The notes under the pieces: generated by a model | The model's input: only the letters and a program-made list of their open reading frames with translations | The model's database searches: none | Told to the model about the DNA's origin: nothing | In this document: piece after piece, positions 1-9,608 of the stretch | Layout of the letters: each line of letters starts with the position of its first letter | Numbering within the stretch: position 1 is the first letter of the stretch | Made by a program: the position numbers and the translations under genes | Source: Planctomycetota bacterium | Lineage (GTDB): Bacteria; Planctomycetota; Planctomycetia; Pirellulales; Pirellulaceae | NCBI GenBank assembly: GCA_026692885.1 | Contig: JAPLNJ010000258.1 | Location: 1-12,900, forward strand | DNA length: 12,900 bases | Reading direction: 5' to 3'

Positions 1-1935
1 AGCGCGGCGAAACAGTCGTGCCGCGCGCTGCGGGACTTCCTGGTGCGTTATCCGGAGGTGCGCTGCGTGGTCAGCGGTCGGCCATACGCTATCCGGCGCT
101 ATTGGGATCTGTTGTTCGAACCCCAGGGAACGTGGCAATTCGTCAAGGTGGACGTGTTCACCCACGACGAATGTCGGCAATTCGTGGGACCCGAGCGGCT
201 AGCCCACCTCACGCGTCTGGGGGCCGATGTGATCTCGGTGCCCCGGGCCCTGGAGATGATTCAGCAGATTCCGGTCAAGTTCCTGCCGAGCCTGCGCACC
301 ACGAGCGATGTGTACTGGAAATCGCTGGAGGGCATGCTCGAGGAGGCGTTGAAGAACCAAGCGGACCATGTCGGATGGCCTTTGCACCAGACCCGACGGC
401 TGTTCGCGCTGTTGGCTTTCGAGATGCTGCGCTGCGGCTATCGGGCCGGCGAGGCCGGCATCAAGGGCGGCGAAGACGCGACGAGCTTCATGGCCAGGAT
501 CCTGGCCGCCCAAGGCCCGTTGCTGCGCAGTTGGTTGGACATCGAGAACCGGGCACAACTGGAACAGCACCTGGTGCAATTGCTGGCGGTGAACGAGATT
601 CTGGCGGATCCGGTGCTGGCCGGTCGCGGGAAACCAGAAGTCGTGCATTTCCTCTGGCGAAACCAGGCCCTGATGGACATGTTCGCCGCGCTCTGGCTGA
701 CGCGTTATGCAAACGAGCCGGCGGACTATCGCTGGTTCCACCAACAGCTTGGTGAGCGGGCAAGCCGCGAACTCTGCAAGCTGACGGTCGAGATGCCACT
801 GGCCGAGCCCAAGGCGACGTATGTGAAGGCGATGTCCGTGGTGTTCACCGACGCGGTGCGGCCGCCGGAGCCGCTGCCTCCACGGAACAAGCTTGAGACT
901 TCCCCACGGCGCCGGACCGCCGCTTCGCTCCGCTATTGGGGGAAGCCGCTGTCCGTCCTGTTCAGAGACCGCGAGCCGCCGGCTGCGGCTGTCGAAACGC
1001 CATCAACAACAAGAGCCCCCAAGACTCGCCGACGGCATTGGACCGAGTGGATCTACCGCAGTTGGCCGAACCTGCTGCAGATCGCGGGCTACCTGAGGGA
1101 ACCCGGCTGGACGGACGATGCGCTGAGGGCCGCGACGTGGGCCGCTCAGCGCGAGGCCCGACGGTGCGTGGAGTTGAACCGGGAGTTGTCCGACGCGAAC
1201 GCCGCTCGCGAGCTGCTATTGCAGTTCCTCGGAGAATTCCCCTTGATCAAGCGGGGGTCTCGGGGAACCGCCGCGCAGCGCGTGGCCGCGGAGCTGGAGC
1301 GGGGGCTGGTTCGTGTACCGCCGGACGACGCTTGCAGTCACACATGTCCGGGAAACGTGCGAAAGGCTACGCCCAGCGTGGAGATCGAACCGTTCTGGCT
1401 GGGCGCGATGCCCGTGACCAACGTCCAGTACGAGCTGTTCGATCCGGCACATCAACAGCAACACGGCCGGGCGAGTCCCGGAGACACGTGTCCCGCCATC
1501 GAGGTTTGCTGGTACGACGCGTGGTGCTATGCCGTCTGGTCCGGCGGGCGGCTGCCGACCGAGGAGGAGTGGGAGTATGCGTGCCGGGCAGGCTCGGCGG
1601 GAGCTTGGTGTTTCGGAGACGACGATCAGCGGCTCAACGACTATGCGTGGTACTACTCCAACGCCGGTGGGCAGACACAACCGGTCGGTAGCAAGGCTCC
1701 AAACATCTGGGGGCTGCATGATTTGCACGGCAATGTGTGGGAGTGGTGCGACAGCTGGTATGACGAAAGTCGCACAATCCGGGTGTTTCGCGGCGGGAGC
1801 TGGAAGAGCCCCCTGGAGGACAGCCGGTCGGCGTACCGCAACGGCAGTTCGCCGTCGTTTCAAAACGTCCACGTGGGCTTTCGAGTGGCAGCGGTTCCGG
1901 CCCGCCGTCAAATCGGGCCGGCCGAACGCCGGTAA
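1..1935 (+). CDS. NACHT-type NTPase with C-terminal FGE-sulfatase/lectin-like domain, copy A (5'-partial)
   Basis: The frame is open from base 1, so the gene starts upstream of the window; 644 residues are visible. The first codons match copy B from position 5084, just after its Walker B, so the P-loop lies outside the window. The segment CVVSGRPYAIRRY near residue 22 is the NACHT sensor region. A long helical region follows, then an FGE-sulfatase (SUMF1/EgtB/PvdO-type) domain over about the last 190 residues, with motifs MPVTNVQYELF, GGRLPTEEEWEYACRAG, HGNVWEWC, RGGSW and GFRVA. STAND/NACHT proteins are ATP-driven switches, and FGE-fold tails often act as binding modules. The catalytic cysteine pair of true FGEs is absent, so enzyme activity is unlikely. 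Relative to copy B it has about 49 extra Pro/Arg-rich codons in the linker (about 881-1027). It converges on the M16 gene at 2104. Confidence 0.85.
   Translation, partial: SAAKQSCRALRDFLVRYPEVRCVVSGRPYAIRRYWDLLFEPQGTWQFVKVDVFTHDECRQFVGPERLAHLTRLGADVISVPRALEMIQQIPVKFLPSLRTTSDVYWKSLEGMLEEALKNQADHVGWPLHQTRRLFALLAFEMLRCGYRAGEAGIKGGEDATSFMARILAAQGPLLRSWLDIENRAQLEQHLVQLLAVNEILADPVLAGRGKPEVVHFLWRNQALMDMFAALWLTRYANEPADYRWFHQQLGERASRELCKLTVEMPLAEPKATYVKAMSVVFTDAVRPPEPLPPRNKLETSPRRRTAASLRYWGKPLSVLFRDREPPAAAVETPSTTRAPKTRRRHWTEWIYRSWPNLLQIAGYLREPGWTDDALRAATWAAQREARRCVELNRELSDANAARELLLQFLGEFPLIKRGSRGTAAQRVAAELERGLVRVPPDDACSHTCPGNVRKATPSVEIEPFWLGAMPVTNVQYELFDPAHQQQHGRASPGDTCPAIEVCWYDAWCYAVWSGGRLPTEEEWEYACRAGSAGAWCFGDDDQRLNDYAWYYSNAGGQTQPVGSKAPNIWGLHDLHGNVWEWCDSWYDESRTIRVFRGGSWKSPLEDSRSAYRNGSSPSFQNVHVGFRVAAVPARRQIGPAERR
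881..1027 (+). other. In-frame 147-nt linker insertion in copy A NACHT gene
   Basis: Copy A carries about 49 extra codons here compared with copy B, where the flanking sequences GCTGCCTC and TGGACCGAGTGG are nearly adjacent (about 5960). The inserted peptide is rich in Pro, Arg and Ala, including SPRRRTAASLRYWGKPL. The insert holds a 7-bp inverted repeat, CTTCCCC at 900-906 and GGGGAAG around 940-946. It keeps the frame, so the protein is extended and not broken. It could be a captured small repeat element, or it could be ancestral sequence lost from copy B; the sequence alone does not decide. Confidence 0.6.
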
Positions 1936-1989
1936 GGAGGCGGGCCAGCGGATCGCGGAATGTAGCCTGCCGGGGGGGTAGCGGCTATC

Positions 1990-2071
1990 AAGGAACAACG
2001 TCGTCGGACGGAATTCATTCCGCCCGAGGGGACTGCGGTCCGCTCCACGCCGAGACGACGAAGTTGTTCTT
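1990..2071. terminator. Imperfect long hairpin between convergent genes
   Basis: The 168-bp gap between the NACHT stop at 1935 and the M16 stop at 2104 contains an imperfect inverted repeat. AAGGAACAACGTCGTC (1990-2005) can pair with GACGACGAAGTTGTTCTT (2054-2071), with one bulged G and a bulged GAA. Inside it lies a perfect short palindrome, CGGAAT-TC-ATTCCG (2009-2022). A structure between convergent ends fits a bidirectional terminator, but there is no clean T-run, so the role is inferred from position only. Confidence 0.4.
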
Positions 2072-2103
2072 GAGCCGCCGCTTAGGTCGAACCCTGCTCC
2101 AGC

Positions 2104-3396
2104 CTATCGCAGCGGAATCCGGGGCGGGGCCGTCCACAACCCATCCCACCAATTGCCACCGGTCACCTGTTCCGCCTGTTGCAGCGGGCCGAGCGCGACG
2201 GTCGTGTGGGTGCTGAGGGGATAGCACGCGAGGACGTCGGCGATGTCCTGAGAAGTCACGCGGTCGTAACGCTCCACGATCTCACGCGCCGTAAGGTATA
2301 CACCGCGGGTGATCCAGTTGTTACCGACGCTGAACAGGCGGTTGGCGGGCCGTTCGGCTTGGAGAATCACATGAGAACGTATCTTGCTCTTGGCGAGAGT
2401 TAGTTCTGCATTACTAACGCCCTCGCTTTCGGCCTGCATGTAGATCCGCTGAATTCGCCGTAGGTTCTCCGGAGTATCCCCAGGTGCGCAGCAGAGATAC
2501 GTCATGAAAATGCCTGCCCCCTGATAGTCGTATGTCTCCAGAACTGCGGTTTCGGCGAGACCCGTGTCGAACAACTCCCAGTGCAGGCGACTGCCACTGG
2601 AGTCGCCCAAGATGGTTGCCAGCAACCTCGCCGCATATCGTTGCTCGTCCTCGGCTGTCGGGCCGTCGGCGATCTGTACCACGTGCTGCTGCGCGGCCAG
2701 CGAGTTATGGATCATGCGAAAAGCATTGGTGCCGTGCGCGCGCGGCGTCCAGCGGGAAGTTTCGCACGGCTCCCAGCGTCCGCACCAGCCATCCGTCTGG
2801 CGGACCAAACGATCGAAGTCCACGTTGCCCGCCGCAACCAGAACCATGTTGCCAGGACTGTAACGCTGACGAAAATAATCGTGCATGTCGTCATGTTTCA
2901 ACGCCACGACACTGGCGGGCGTACCCGTCACGCTACGAGCCAGCGGATGACCGCCGAAATGGGCCGCCATACACTTTTCGTGGGCGCCGAACGGCGGCGA
3001 ACCCTCGTACTTCGCAATGGCCTCCAGAGCCACCTGCTTCTGAAGGTCGAAATCCTTCTGCCGCAACGAGGGCCGCAGGAGGTCGCAGAACAATTCCAAG
3101 GCTCGATCCTGATAGTCGGGCAGAAACGCGGCGAAATAGACCGTCTGCTCTTCGCTGGTGAAGGCGTTGCTGTGACTCCCAATTTCGTCCAACTGGCGGT
3201 TGACGTCTACAGCCGTACGCACGGGAGTCCTCTGCCACACGATGAACTGTAAGAGATGGCTCACGCCATGCACCTGGTCGCTCTCATCCCGCGAGCCGGT
3301 CTTCACGAAGAAGCCGAGGGCCGTCGAGTATGCACGTGGGCTGCATTCCGCAACGATTTCCAGCCCGTTATCCAGGGTCGCTTTTCGGAATTCCAA
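2104..3396 (-). CDS. M16-family pseudoprotease, copy A (M16a)
   Basis: The protein has about 430 residues, the usual length for single-unit bacterial M16 proteins. It begins MEFRKATLDNGLEIVAEC, the typical M16 N-terminal strand. The start is TTG at 3396-3394, preceded by GGAG with 7-nt spacing; the same TTG and GGAG occur in copy B. Later M16 landmarks are NAFTSEEQTVYFA, SLRQKDFD, PPFGAHEKCM, RQRYSPGNMVLVAAGNVD and the C-terminal half with ELFDTGLAE. The zinc site HxxEH is H47-L-L-Q50-F51, so the catalytic Glu and second His are gone. The downstream LEEI motif reads LEAI near residue 126, losing the third ligand. It should therefore be a non-catalytic binding, chaperone-like or structural subunit. 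No signal peptide is seen, so it is probably cytoplasmic. The remnant of M16b overlaps its start. Confidence 0.85.
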   Translation of the reverse strand: MEFRKATLDNGLEIVAECSPRAYSTALGFFVKTGSRDESDQVHGVSHLLQFIVWQRTPVRTAVDVNRQLDEIGSHSNAFTSEEQTVYFAAFLPDYQDRALELFCDLLRPSLRQKDFDLQKQVALEAIAKYEGSPPFGAHEKCMAAHFGGHPLARSVTGTPASVVALKHDDMHDYFRQRYSPGNMVLVAAGNVDFDRLVRQTDGWCGRWEPCETSRWTPRAHGTNAFRMIHNSLAAQQHVVQIADGPTAEDEQRYAARLLATILGDSSGSRLHWELFDTGLAETAVLETYDYQGAGIFMTYLCCAPGDTPENLRRIQRIYMQAESEGVSNAELTLAKSKIRSHVILQAERPANRLFSVGNNWITRGVYLTAREIVERYDRVTSQDIADVLACYPLSTHTTVALGPLQQAEQVTGGNWWDGLWTAPPRIPLR

Positions 3397-3508
3397 GGTT
3401 TTTCTCCAGAGGTGGCACGCCCCAGGCAACGTCGCGAAAGTCGCGAGGCGGATTCGCGGCGAGATACGCGTTGATCCGCACCCCGGTCAAGCCTTCCAAC
3501 GTATCTCG
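3368..3508 (-). pseudogene. C-terminal remnant of M16b gene, copy A
   Basis: In the minus frame ending with TAA at 3370-3368 the translation RDTLEGLTGVRINAYL, then AANPPRDF, then PPLEKNLGIP aligns residue by residue with the last 41 residues of the full M16b in copy B. The rest of that gene, about 1.1 kb, is missing. Sequence homologous to the region upstream of the copy B start resumes at about 3520. The original stop (TAA in copy B) has become AAA, extending the frame by five codons into the M16a start. It overlaps the 5' end of M16a, as in copy B. It is a deletion relic and is not expected to give a functional M16 protein, though it still supplies the M16a ribosome-binding site. Confidence 0.75.
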
Positions 3509-3811
3509 GGTTCCATCGAGCCACGGAGTGAGGACTCACCCGATATTATCGCGAGTCGCACGCGGATGCCAGTTCCCCGGTCGTGAAGAACGCCATATTC
3601 GGCGCGAATCCAAGACGTCCCTCGGCCGGTTGCAACAGGCACACGGGGCTGTGGTCCGGCGATTGCATCGCTGGGCCAACGGCGATCTTTTTTTCGGGCA
3701 ATGACGCCGGCAGGACCGTTTCCGGCGCCTCTAGTCTTGCAGAAGGCAAGCGAGGAATGGATGCCAGGGAGGGTGGGCAAGAACGACCGTTCATTTATCG
3801 GGGAGGTTGTC
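3509..3811. other. Divergent intergenic region, copy A
   Basis: No convincing gene was found. Positions 3520-3617 are homologous to the region upstream of M16b in copy B (about 9509-9606), including the conserved block TATTATCGCGAGTCGCACGC. Read on the minus strand this gives GATAAT, a possible -10 box for the M16 transcript. Positions 3618-3845 are absent from copy B. The segment carries the Shine-Dalgarno sequence and start of the small membrane-protein gene. An open minus frame (3546-3794) runs through, but an indel between the copies shifts its frame, so it is not counted as a gene. Confidence 0.5.
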
Positions 3812-4150
3812 ATGCATTCGTTAGTACTGAATCTCACGTCGCAGGAATTGGCAATCGTTTTGGGGATCGTCGTCTTGGCCTGTATGGCCGGCGGCTTCCT
3901 GGCGGCAGCGATCGTTTTGCCGCGAACCTGGTGCTGGCTGGGAAAGCACCTGGCTCGCACCGCGGGGCTCTGCTGCATCTGTCTGGTCAGTCTGTTGGCG
4001 GCCCAGGGGCGCATCACGGCCGACATGGTACAGGGGTCCGGGGAGCAGTTGGTCCGTGATGTGCGTAACGTCGTGAACGGCTGGCCTTCGTTTCTCCGCC
4101 ACCAAGACGAAGGCGTGGTGCCGGCGGACGAGGCCGCTTCCCAGTCCTGA
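3812..4150 (+). CDS. Small two-helix membrane protein, copy A
   Basis: The protein has 112 residues, starting at ATG 3812 with the strong Shine-Dalgarno GGGGAGG five bases upstream; the frame is open further back but that region lacks such a site. Two hydrophobic segments are visible: residues 12-36 (LAIVLGIVVLACMAGGFLAA and following) and 48-66 (around TAGLCCICLVSLLAAQ). They are separated by a short basic loop with WCWLGKH. The C-terminal ~45 residues are polar and acidic at the end. The family is not recognised. It is the plus-strand partner of the M16 genes in both cassette copies, which suggests a membrane anchor or membrane-acting component; that role is inference. Copy B lacks the first ~13 residues. 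Confidence 0.75.
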   Translation: MHSLVLNLTSQELAIVLGIVVLACMAGGFLAAAIVLPRTWCWLGKHLARTAGLCCICLVSLLAAQGRITADMVQGSGEQLVRDVRNVVNGWPSFLRHQDEGVVPADEAASQS

Positions 4151-4174
4151 TGCGGGGGCTTCTGCAGAACCGCT

Positions 4175-4195
4175 GGAAACGCTTTTCGCGTTTTC
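4175..4195 (+). terminator. Candidate hairpin terminator after membrane-protein gene, copy A
   Basis: GGAAACGC (4175-4182) pairs with GCGTTTTC (4188-4195), with one G-T wobble and loop TTTTC, 25 bases after the stop codon. The T-run lies inside the stem-loop and not after it, so this is a weak terminator candidate judged mainly on position. Confidence 0.35.
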
Positions 4196-4440
4196 GGTCC
4201 CTGGCCCCGCCTGGGAACGCACTGCCCGGCCGGCTCTGCATGTCCCGGCTCATGCCCCGAGGACCCACGGCGGTCCTGTTCGTAGACACGGTGCATCGAG
4301 CCAGTAATCTGGCTGTTACATCGGCGCTCGATAAGCGCTGGCCATTCCTGCAGGCTGGGCGTCGCCGCTGGCGGCGAGGCGCCAAGGGCTGAGGCGAGCG
4401 TGATGGACAGGAGCCATCCCGGCTAGGCGTGAGCGGGGCA

Positions 4441-4466
4441 GTCGTCGACCGCCGTGTGTCGACGAC
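4441..4466. promoter_or_regulatory. Perfect 9-bp dyad upstream of NACHT-FGE copy B
   Basis: GTCGTCGAC (4441-4449) and GTCGACGAC (4458-4466) form a perfect inverted repeat with an 8-base spacer, 63 bases before the chosen ATG. TATATT at 4482-4487 could be a -10 box, although no good -35 is visible. The geometry suits a dimeric regulator site or an RNA hairpin in the leader. A GTG at 4454 that would extend the reading frame upstream lies inside this dyad, which argues against using it as the start. Confidence 0.4.
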
Positions 4467-4528
4467 GGCAGTGGCGGACGATATATTGCCGTTCGCGATG
4501 CTTTGTTCCGCCCCACGAGACGTCTTCG

Positions 4529-6925
<2,397 letters not shown>

Positions 6926-6955
6926 AGACGCAGGTAAGCGGAGCGTGAAACACAG

Positions 6956-6991
6956 CCTGCGGGAAGCAGGGCAGATCCCGCTCCACCCTGC
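6956..6991. terminator. Candidate hairpins between convergent genes, copy B
   Basis: In the 82-bp gap between the NACHT stop and the M16a stop, CCTGC (6956-6960) can pair with GCAGG (6966-6970). Alternatively GCAGGG (6966-6971) can pair with CCCTGC (6986-6991). These are mutually exclusive GC-rich stems without T-runs. A terminator role is plausible from their place between convergent genes, but weak. Confidence 0.3.
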
Positions 6992-7007
6992 GGCAACGCA
7001 TGGCAGT

Positions 7008-8255
7008 TCAAGTCCAATTGCCGCCGGTCACGTGTTCTGCCCGCTGAAGCGGGCCGAGCGCGACGGTTGTGTGGGTGCTGAGGGGATAGCACGCGAGTAC
7101 GTCGGCAATGTCCTGACAAGTTACGCGGTCGTAGCAATCCACGATCTCGCGCACGGTACGGTATACACCTCGCTGGAGCCAATTATTTCCAACACTGAAC
7201 AGGCGGTTGACGGGGCGTTCGCCCTGGAGGATCACATGAGAACGAATCTTGCTCTTGGCCTGCGTCAATTCCGCATCGCTGATGCCTTCGCGTTCGGCTT
7301 GCACGTAGATCTGTTGAAGTTGTTGCAGGTTCTCCAGAGTATGCTCTGATGCGCAGCAGAGATACGTGAAGCAAGCCCCAGCGCCCTGGTAGTCGCATGT
7401 CTCCAGGACTGCGCATTCGGCGAGACCCGTGTCGAACAACTCCCAGTACATGCGACTGCCGCGGGAGTCGCCTAAGACCATTGCCAGCAGCCTCGCTGCG
7501 TAACGTCGCTCGTCCTCGGCAGCCGGGCCATCGGCGATCTGCACCACATACTGCTTCCCGGCCTCCGGTTTGTGAATCACGCGTAACACGTTCGTGCCGT
7601 GTGCGCGCGGCGTCCAGCGGGAAGTCTCACACGGTGCCCAGCGTCCGCACCAACGCTCGGCCTGGCGGACCAGGCGATCGAAGTCCACTTTGCCCGCCGC
7701 AACCAAAGCCATGTTGCCAGGACTGTAGCGCTGACGGAAATAATCCAGCATGTCGCCGCGCTTCAACGCCATGACGCTGGCAGGTGTGCCCAGAACACTG
7801 CGTGCCAAAGGATGGTCGCCGAAGTGGGCCTCCATGCACTTTTCGTGGGCGCCGAATGGCGGGGTAGTGTCGTACTTGGCGATGACCTCCAGAACCAACT
7901 TCTTCTCGAACTCGAACTCCTCTTGCCGTAGCGAGGGCCGCAGGACGTCGCAGAGCAATTCCAAGGCGCGATCCTGATCATCCGGCAGAAACACGGCATA
8001 ATAGACCGTCTGTTCTTCGCTCGTGTAGGCGTAATTATACATTCCGGTCATGTCGCGCTGGAAGTCCCCCGCCGTACGCGTGGGGGTCCTCTGCAACGAA
8101 CAGAACATGATAAGATGACTTGCACCGTGCAACTCCGCGCTTTCGTCGCGCGGGCCGGCCTTCACAAAGAAACCAATGGCACCCGTCCAGGCAAGGGCGT
8201 TGCATTCGGCCACGATCTCCAGCCCGTTTTCCAGGGTCGCTTTACGGAATTCCAA
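7008..8255 (-). CDS. M16-family pseudoprotease, copy B (M16a)
   Basis: The protein has about 415 residues and is clearly paralogous to the gene at 2104-3396 over its whole length. The start is TTG at 8255-8253 with GGAG seven bases upstream, identical in arrangement to copy A. It overlaps the end of M16b (stop at 8242) by 14 bases, which suggests translational coupling. M16 landmarks include EFRKATLENGLEIVAEC, AYTSEEQTVYYAVFLP, PPFGAHEKCMEAHFGDHPLA and FRQRYSPGNMALVAAGKVDF. The zinc motif is H47-L-I-M50-F51 in place of HxxEH, and LEEI is LEVI near residue 124, so all but one metal or catalytic residue is lost. Different replacements in the two copies (Q versus M, A versus V) show the site is unconstrained while the fold is kept. 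The C-terminus is about 13 residues shorter than in copy A. Confidence 0.87.
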   Translation of the reverse strand: MEFRKATLENGLEIVAECNALAWTGAIGFFVKAGPRDESAELHGASHLIMFCSLQRTPTRTAGDFQRDMTGMYNYAYTSEEQTVYYAVFLPDDQDRALELLCDVLRPSLRQEEFEFEKKLVLEVIAKYDTTPPFGAHEKCMEAHFGDHPLARSVLGTPASVMALKRGDMLDYFRQRYSPGNMALVAAGKVDFDRLVRQAERWCGRWAPCETSRWTPRAHGTNVLRVIHKPEAGKQYVVQIADGPAAEDERRYAARLLAMVLGDSRGSRMYWELFDTGLAECAVLETCDYQGAGACFTYLCCASEHTLENLQQLQQIYVQAEREGISDAELTQAKSKIRSHVILQGERPVNRLFSVGNNWLQRGVYRTVREIVDCYDRVTCQDIADVLACYPLSTHTTVALGPLQRAEHVTGGNWT

Positions 8256-9489
8256 GGTTCGTCTCCAATGGTTGCCGGCCCAAGGTGACGACGCGAAAGT
8301 CACGTGGCGGGTTCGTGGCCAAGTACGCGTTGACTCGATCGCACGTCAGGTCGTCTACCGCGTCCCGGAAGTCATGCCGTCCACAGACCCGTCCCAGGTG
8401 ATACCAGTCCGCGGCGAGCGAAGAACTTCGTCCCGGGCTGGACTCGAGTTGACGGACAGATGAGAATTTTAGCCCTGCCTTCACGGCCTCCAGTTCGTTC
8501 GTCTCAATCCCGTGAGCTAGGCGATGGATTTCTCCTAGGAGCACGGCTAGCGCCTCCTGGGCGCGATTCGACTCGGCCGCCGCGTAGCAGGTGACGCAGC
8601 CCCTATCCCGCAGAGTGTGCACGGTGGCATAGGAGGCCCAATCGCATAGCTCGCGTTTCGTCCATAGTTCAGTGAACAGCCGGGACCGCAGCCCGTCACC
8701 CAGGGCTCCGACCGCGGCGCGCGATTCGGGGTATCGCTTGTCCGAGTACGGCACGGCGGGATTGCTGATGGCAATGTACGTCCAACTCGAATCGTGCGTG
8801 AGGTGTCGATATCGGTCTGCGCTGGGCACCTCCAGCAAAGGGGCCGCCGCCTTCGGTTGCCAATCTGTGAACAGCGTCTCCACGTGCTCCGTGACGCGCG
8901 GCCAATCAATCTTTCCGACGACACTCAGAATCGCGCCGCCCGGACGATAGAAATCCTCAAAATGGTGCAACAAGTCCGCCAATTGGACGGTGTGAATCGA
9001 CTCCGCCGACCCGGACGCGTTACGGCCGTACGGTTCCCCGTACTGCAGCCGTTTCACCTCCTGAATCGCTCTCTGCCCCAAGTCATCCTCGATCTCGCGA
9101 ATCTCCTGGAGGCAGACCGCTCGTCCGTCCTCCAGTTGATCGGACGGCAACTGAGGCCGTCGCACAACATCGGCGTAGATCGACAACACCTCTAGCAGAC
9201 TCTCGGCCGGCATCGCCCCGCCGAAATGGACATGGGCATTGGTGACTGATGTACTCGCGTCGGCACCGAGCAACTCGAGGTCTGTGACGAACTCGCGGGA
9301 ATTCCGGCGGCCAGCCCCGCGTTGTACCATCTCGGCGAGAAAGTTGGACAGCCCCAGTTGGTCCGCAGGGTCGTGGCAGGCGCCGGCGGGAACCAACAGT
9401 GAGAAAGCCGCCGACTCAAACCATTCGATCGGCTCGGCCAGCAGCACGAGACCATTGTCGAATTCATGAATGTGAATATCTTCGGGCAT
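8242..9489 (-). CDS. M16-family pseudoprotease, second type (M16b), copy B
   Basis: The protein has 415 residues from ATG 9489 (MPEDIHIHEFDNGLVLLAEP). The frame is open further to 9615 but the M16 homology begins at this ATG; no clear Shine-Dalgarno is seen. M16 signature regions are FSLLVPAGACHDPADQLGLS, then NFLAEMVQRGAGRR, a QLPSDQLEDGRAVCLQEI block, YGRNASGSAESI, the FYRPGGAILSVVGKIDW strand, GDGLRSRLFTELWTKREL and the tail NAYLATNPPRDF. HxxEH is replaced by N49-F-L-A52-E53, so the protein is non-catalytic, although the LQEI glutamate remains. M16 proteins often work as two-subunit pairs with one inactive partner. Here both partners lack the site, so the pair may be a scaffold, binding chamber or regulator. 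It is first in a coupled pair with M16a. Confidence 0.85.
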   Translation of the reverse strand: MPEDIHIHEFDNGLVLLAEPIEWFESAAFSLLVPAGACHDPADQLGLSNFLAEMVQRGAGRRNSREFVTDLELLGADASTSVTNAHVHFGGAMPAESLLEVLSIYADVVRRPQLPSDQLEDGRAVCLQEIREIEDDLGQRAIQEVKRLQYGEPYGRNASGSAESIHTVQLADLLHHFEDFYRPGGAILSVVGKIDWPRVTEHVETLFTDWQPKAAAPLLEVPSADRYRHLTHDSSWTYIAISNPAVPYSDKRYPESRAAVGALGDGLRSRLFTELWTKRELCDWASYATVHTLRDRGCVTCYAAAESNRAQEALAVLLGEIHRLAHGIETNELEAVKAGLKFSSVRQLESSPGRSSSLAADWYHLGRVCGRHDFRDAVDDLTCDRVNAYLATNPPRDFRVVTLGRQPLETNLGIP

Positions 9490-9608
9490 GGCAGTCTGTT
9501 GAATTAGGCCGCGGAGCGATGGCACACCAGTTATTATCGCGAGTCGCACGCAGATTCTAGTTCCCCAGTCGTGAAGAGCGGGCCATATCGGCGCGTATCC
9601 AAGACGAA
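9490..9608. promoter_or_regulatory. Divergent region upstream of M16b copy B
   Basis: This 119-bp gap separates the M16b start from the plus-strand membrane-protein frame. It keeps the block TATTATCGCGAGTCGCACGC found in copy A at about 3543, which gives GATAAT on the minus strand as a candidate -10 for the M16 pair; no convincing -35 was found. Compared with copy A, 228 bp that hold the Shine-Dalgarno and start codon of the membrane-protein gene are missing at the 9606/9607 junction. Confidence 0.4.

Larger units (their letters stand above)
1..4150 (+). repeat. Tandem cassette duplication, copy A (partial)
   Basis: Base 1 matches position 5084, and homology continues in the same gene order and strand pattern to the end of the membrane-protein gene at 4150 (matching 9911). 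Copy A lacks about 1.1 kb of M16b and has an extra 147 bp in the NACHT linker. It retains 228 bp (3618-3845) missing from copy B. Substitutions are scattered along the whole length, including many third-codon positions. Confidence 0.85.
4151..4528. other. Structured intergenic region between the two cassette copies
   Basis: This 378-bp stretch separates the cassettes. It is rich in inverted repeats: 4175-4182/4188-4195, GGCGCT/AGCGCT (4323-4339), TCGCCGC-TG-GCGGCGA (4362-4377), GATGG/CCATC (4402-4418) and GTCGTCGAC/GTCGACGAC (4441-4466). A short plus frame (4150-4392, 80 codons, ATG overlapping the TGA of the membrane-protein gene) exists. Its arginine-rich composition and lack of recognisable features make it unconvincing as a gene. 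The region probably holds a terminator for the upstream gene and the promoter and leader of the copy B NACHT gene. Confidence 0.5.

Noticed and set aside
18..755. 245-codon plus frame overlapping the NACHT gene of copy A, with a counterpart at 5002-5931.
   Set aside because: Both are out-of-frame shadows; the recognisable NACHT and FGE motifs lie in the other frame.
1700..1935. Diversity-generating retroelement variable region at the FGE C-terminus (RGGSW...GFRVA).
   Set aside because: The end of the domain resembles known variable regions, but no reverse transcriptase or template repeat is in the window, and differences between the two copies are mixed substitutions and not confined to adenine positions.
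3487..4296. Long minus-strand open frame (269 codons) and the 82-codon frame at 3546-3794.
   Set aside because: They run antisense through the membrane-protein gene or through the divergent region; an indel between the copies shifts the 3546-3794 frame, as expected for non-coding DNA.
4150..4392. 80-codon plus-strand frame starting at an ATG overlapping the TGA of the membrane-protein gene.
   Set aside because: Arginine-rich composition, no domain, and it covers several hairpins; copy B has no equivalent after its stop codon.
4454..4528. Upstream GTG extension of the copy B NACHT protein by 25 residues.
   Set aside because: The GTG lies within a perfect dyad, the extra residues look like translated non-coding sequence (many Arg and Cys), and an ATG is available at 4529.
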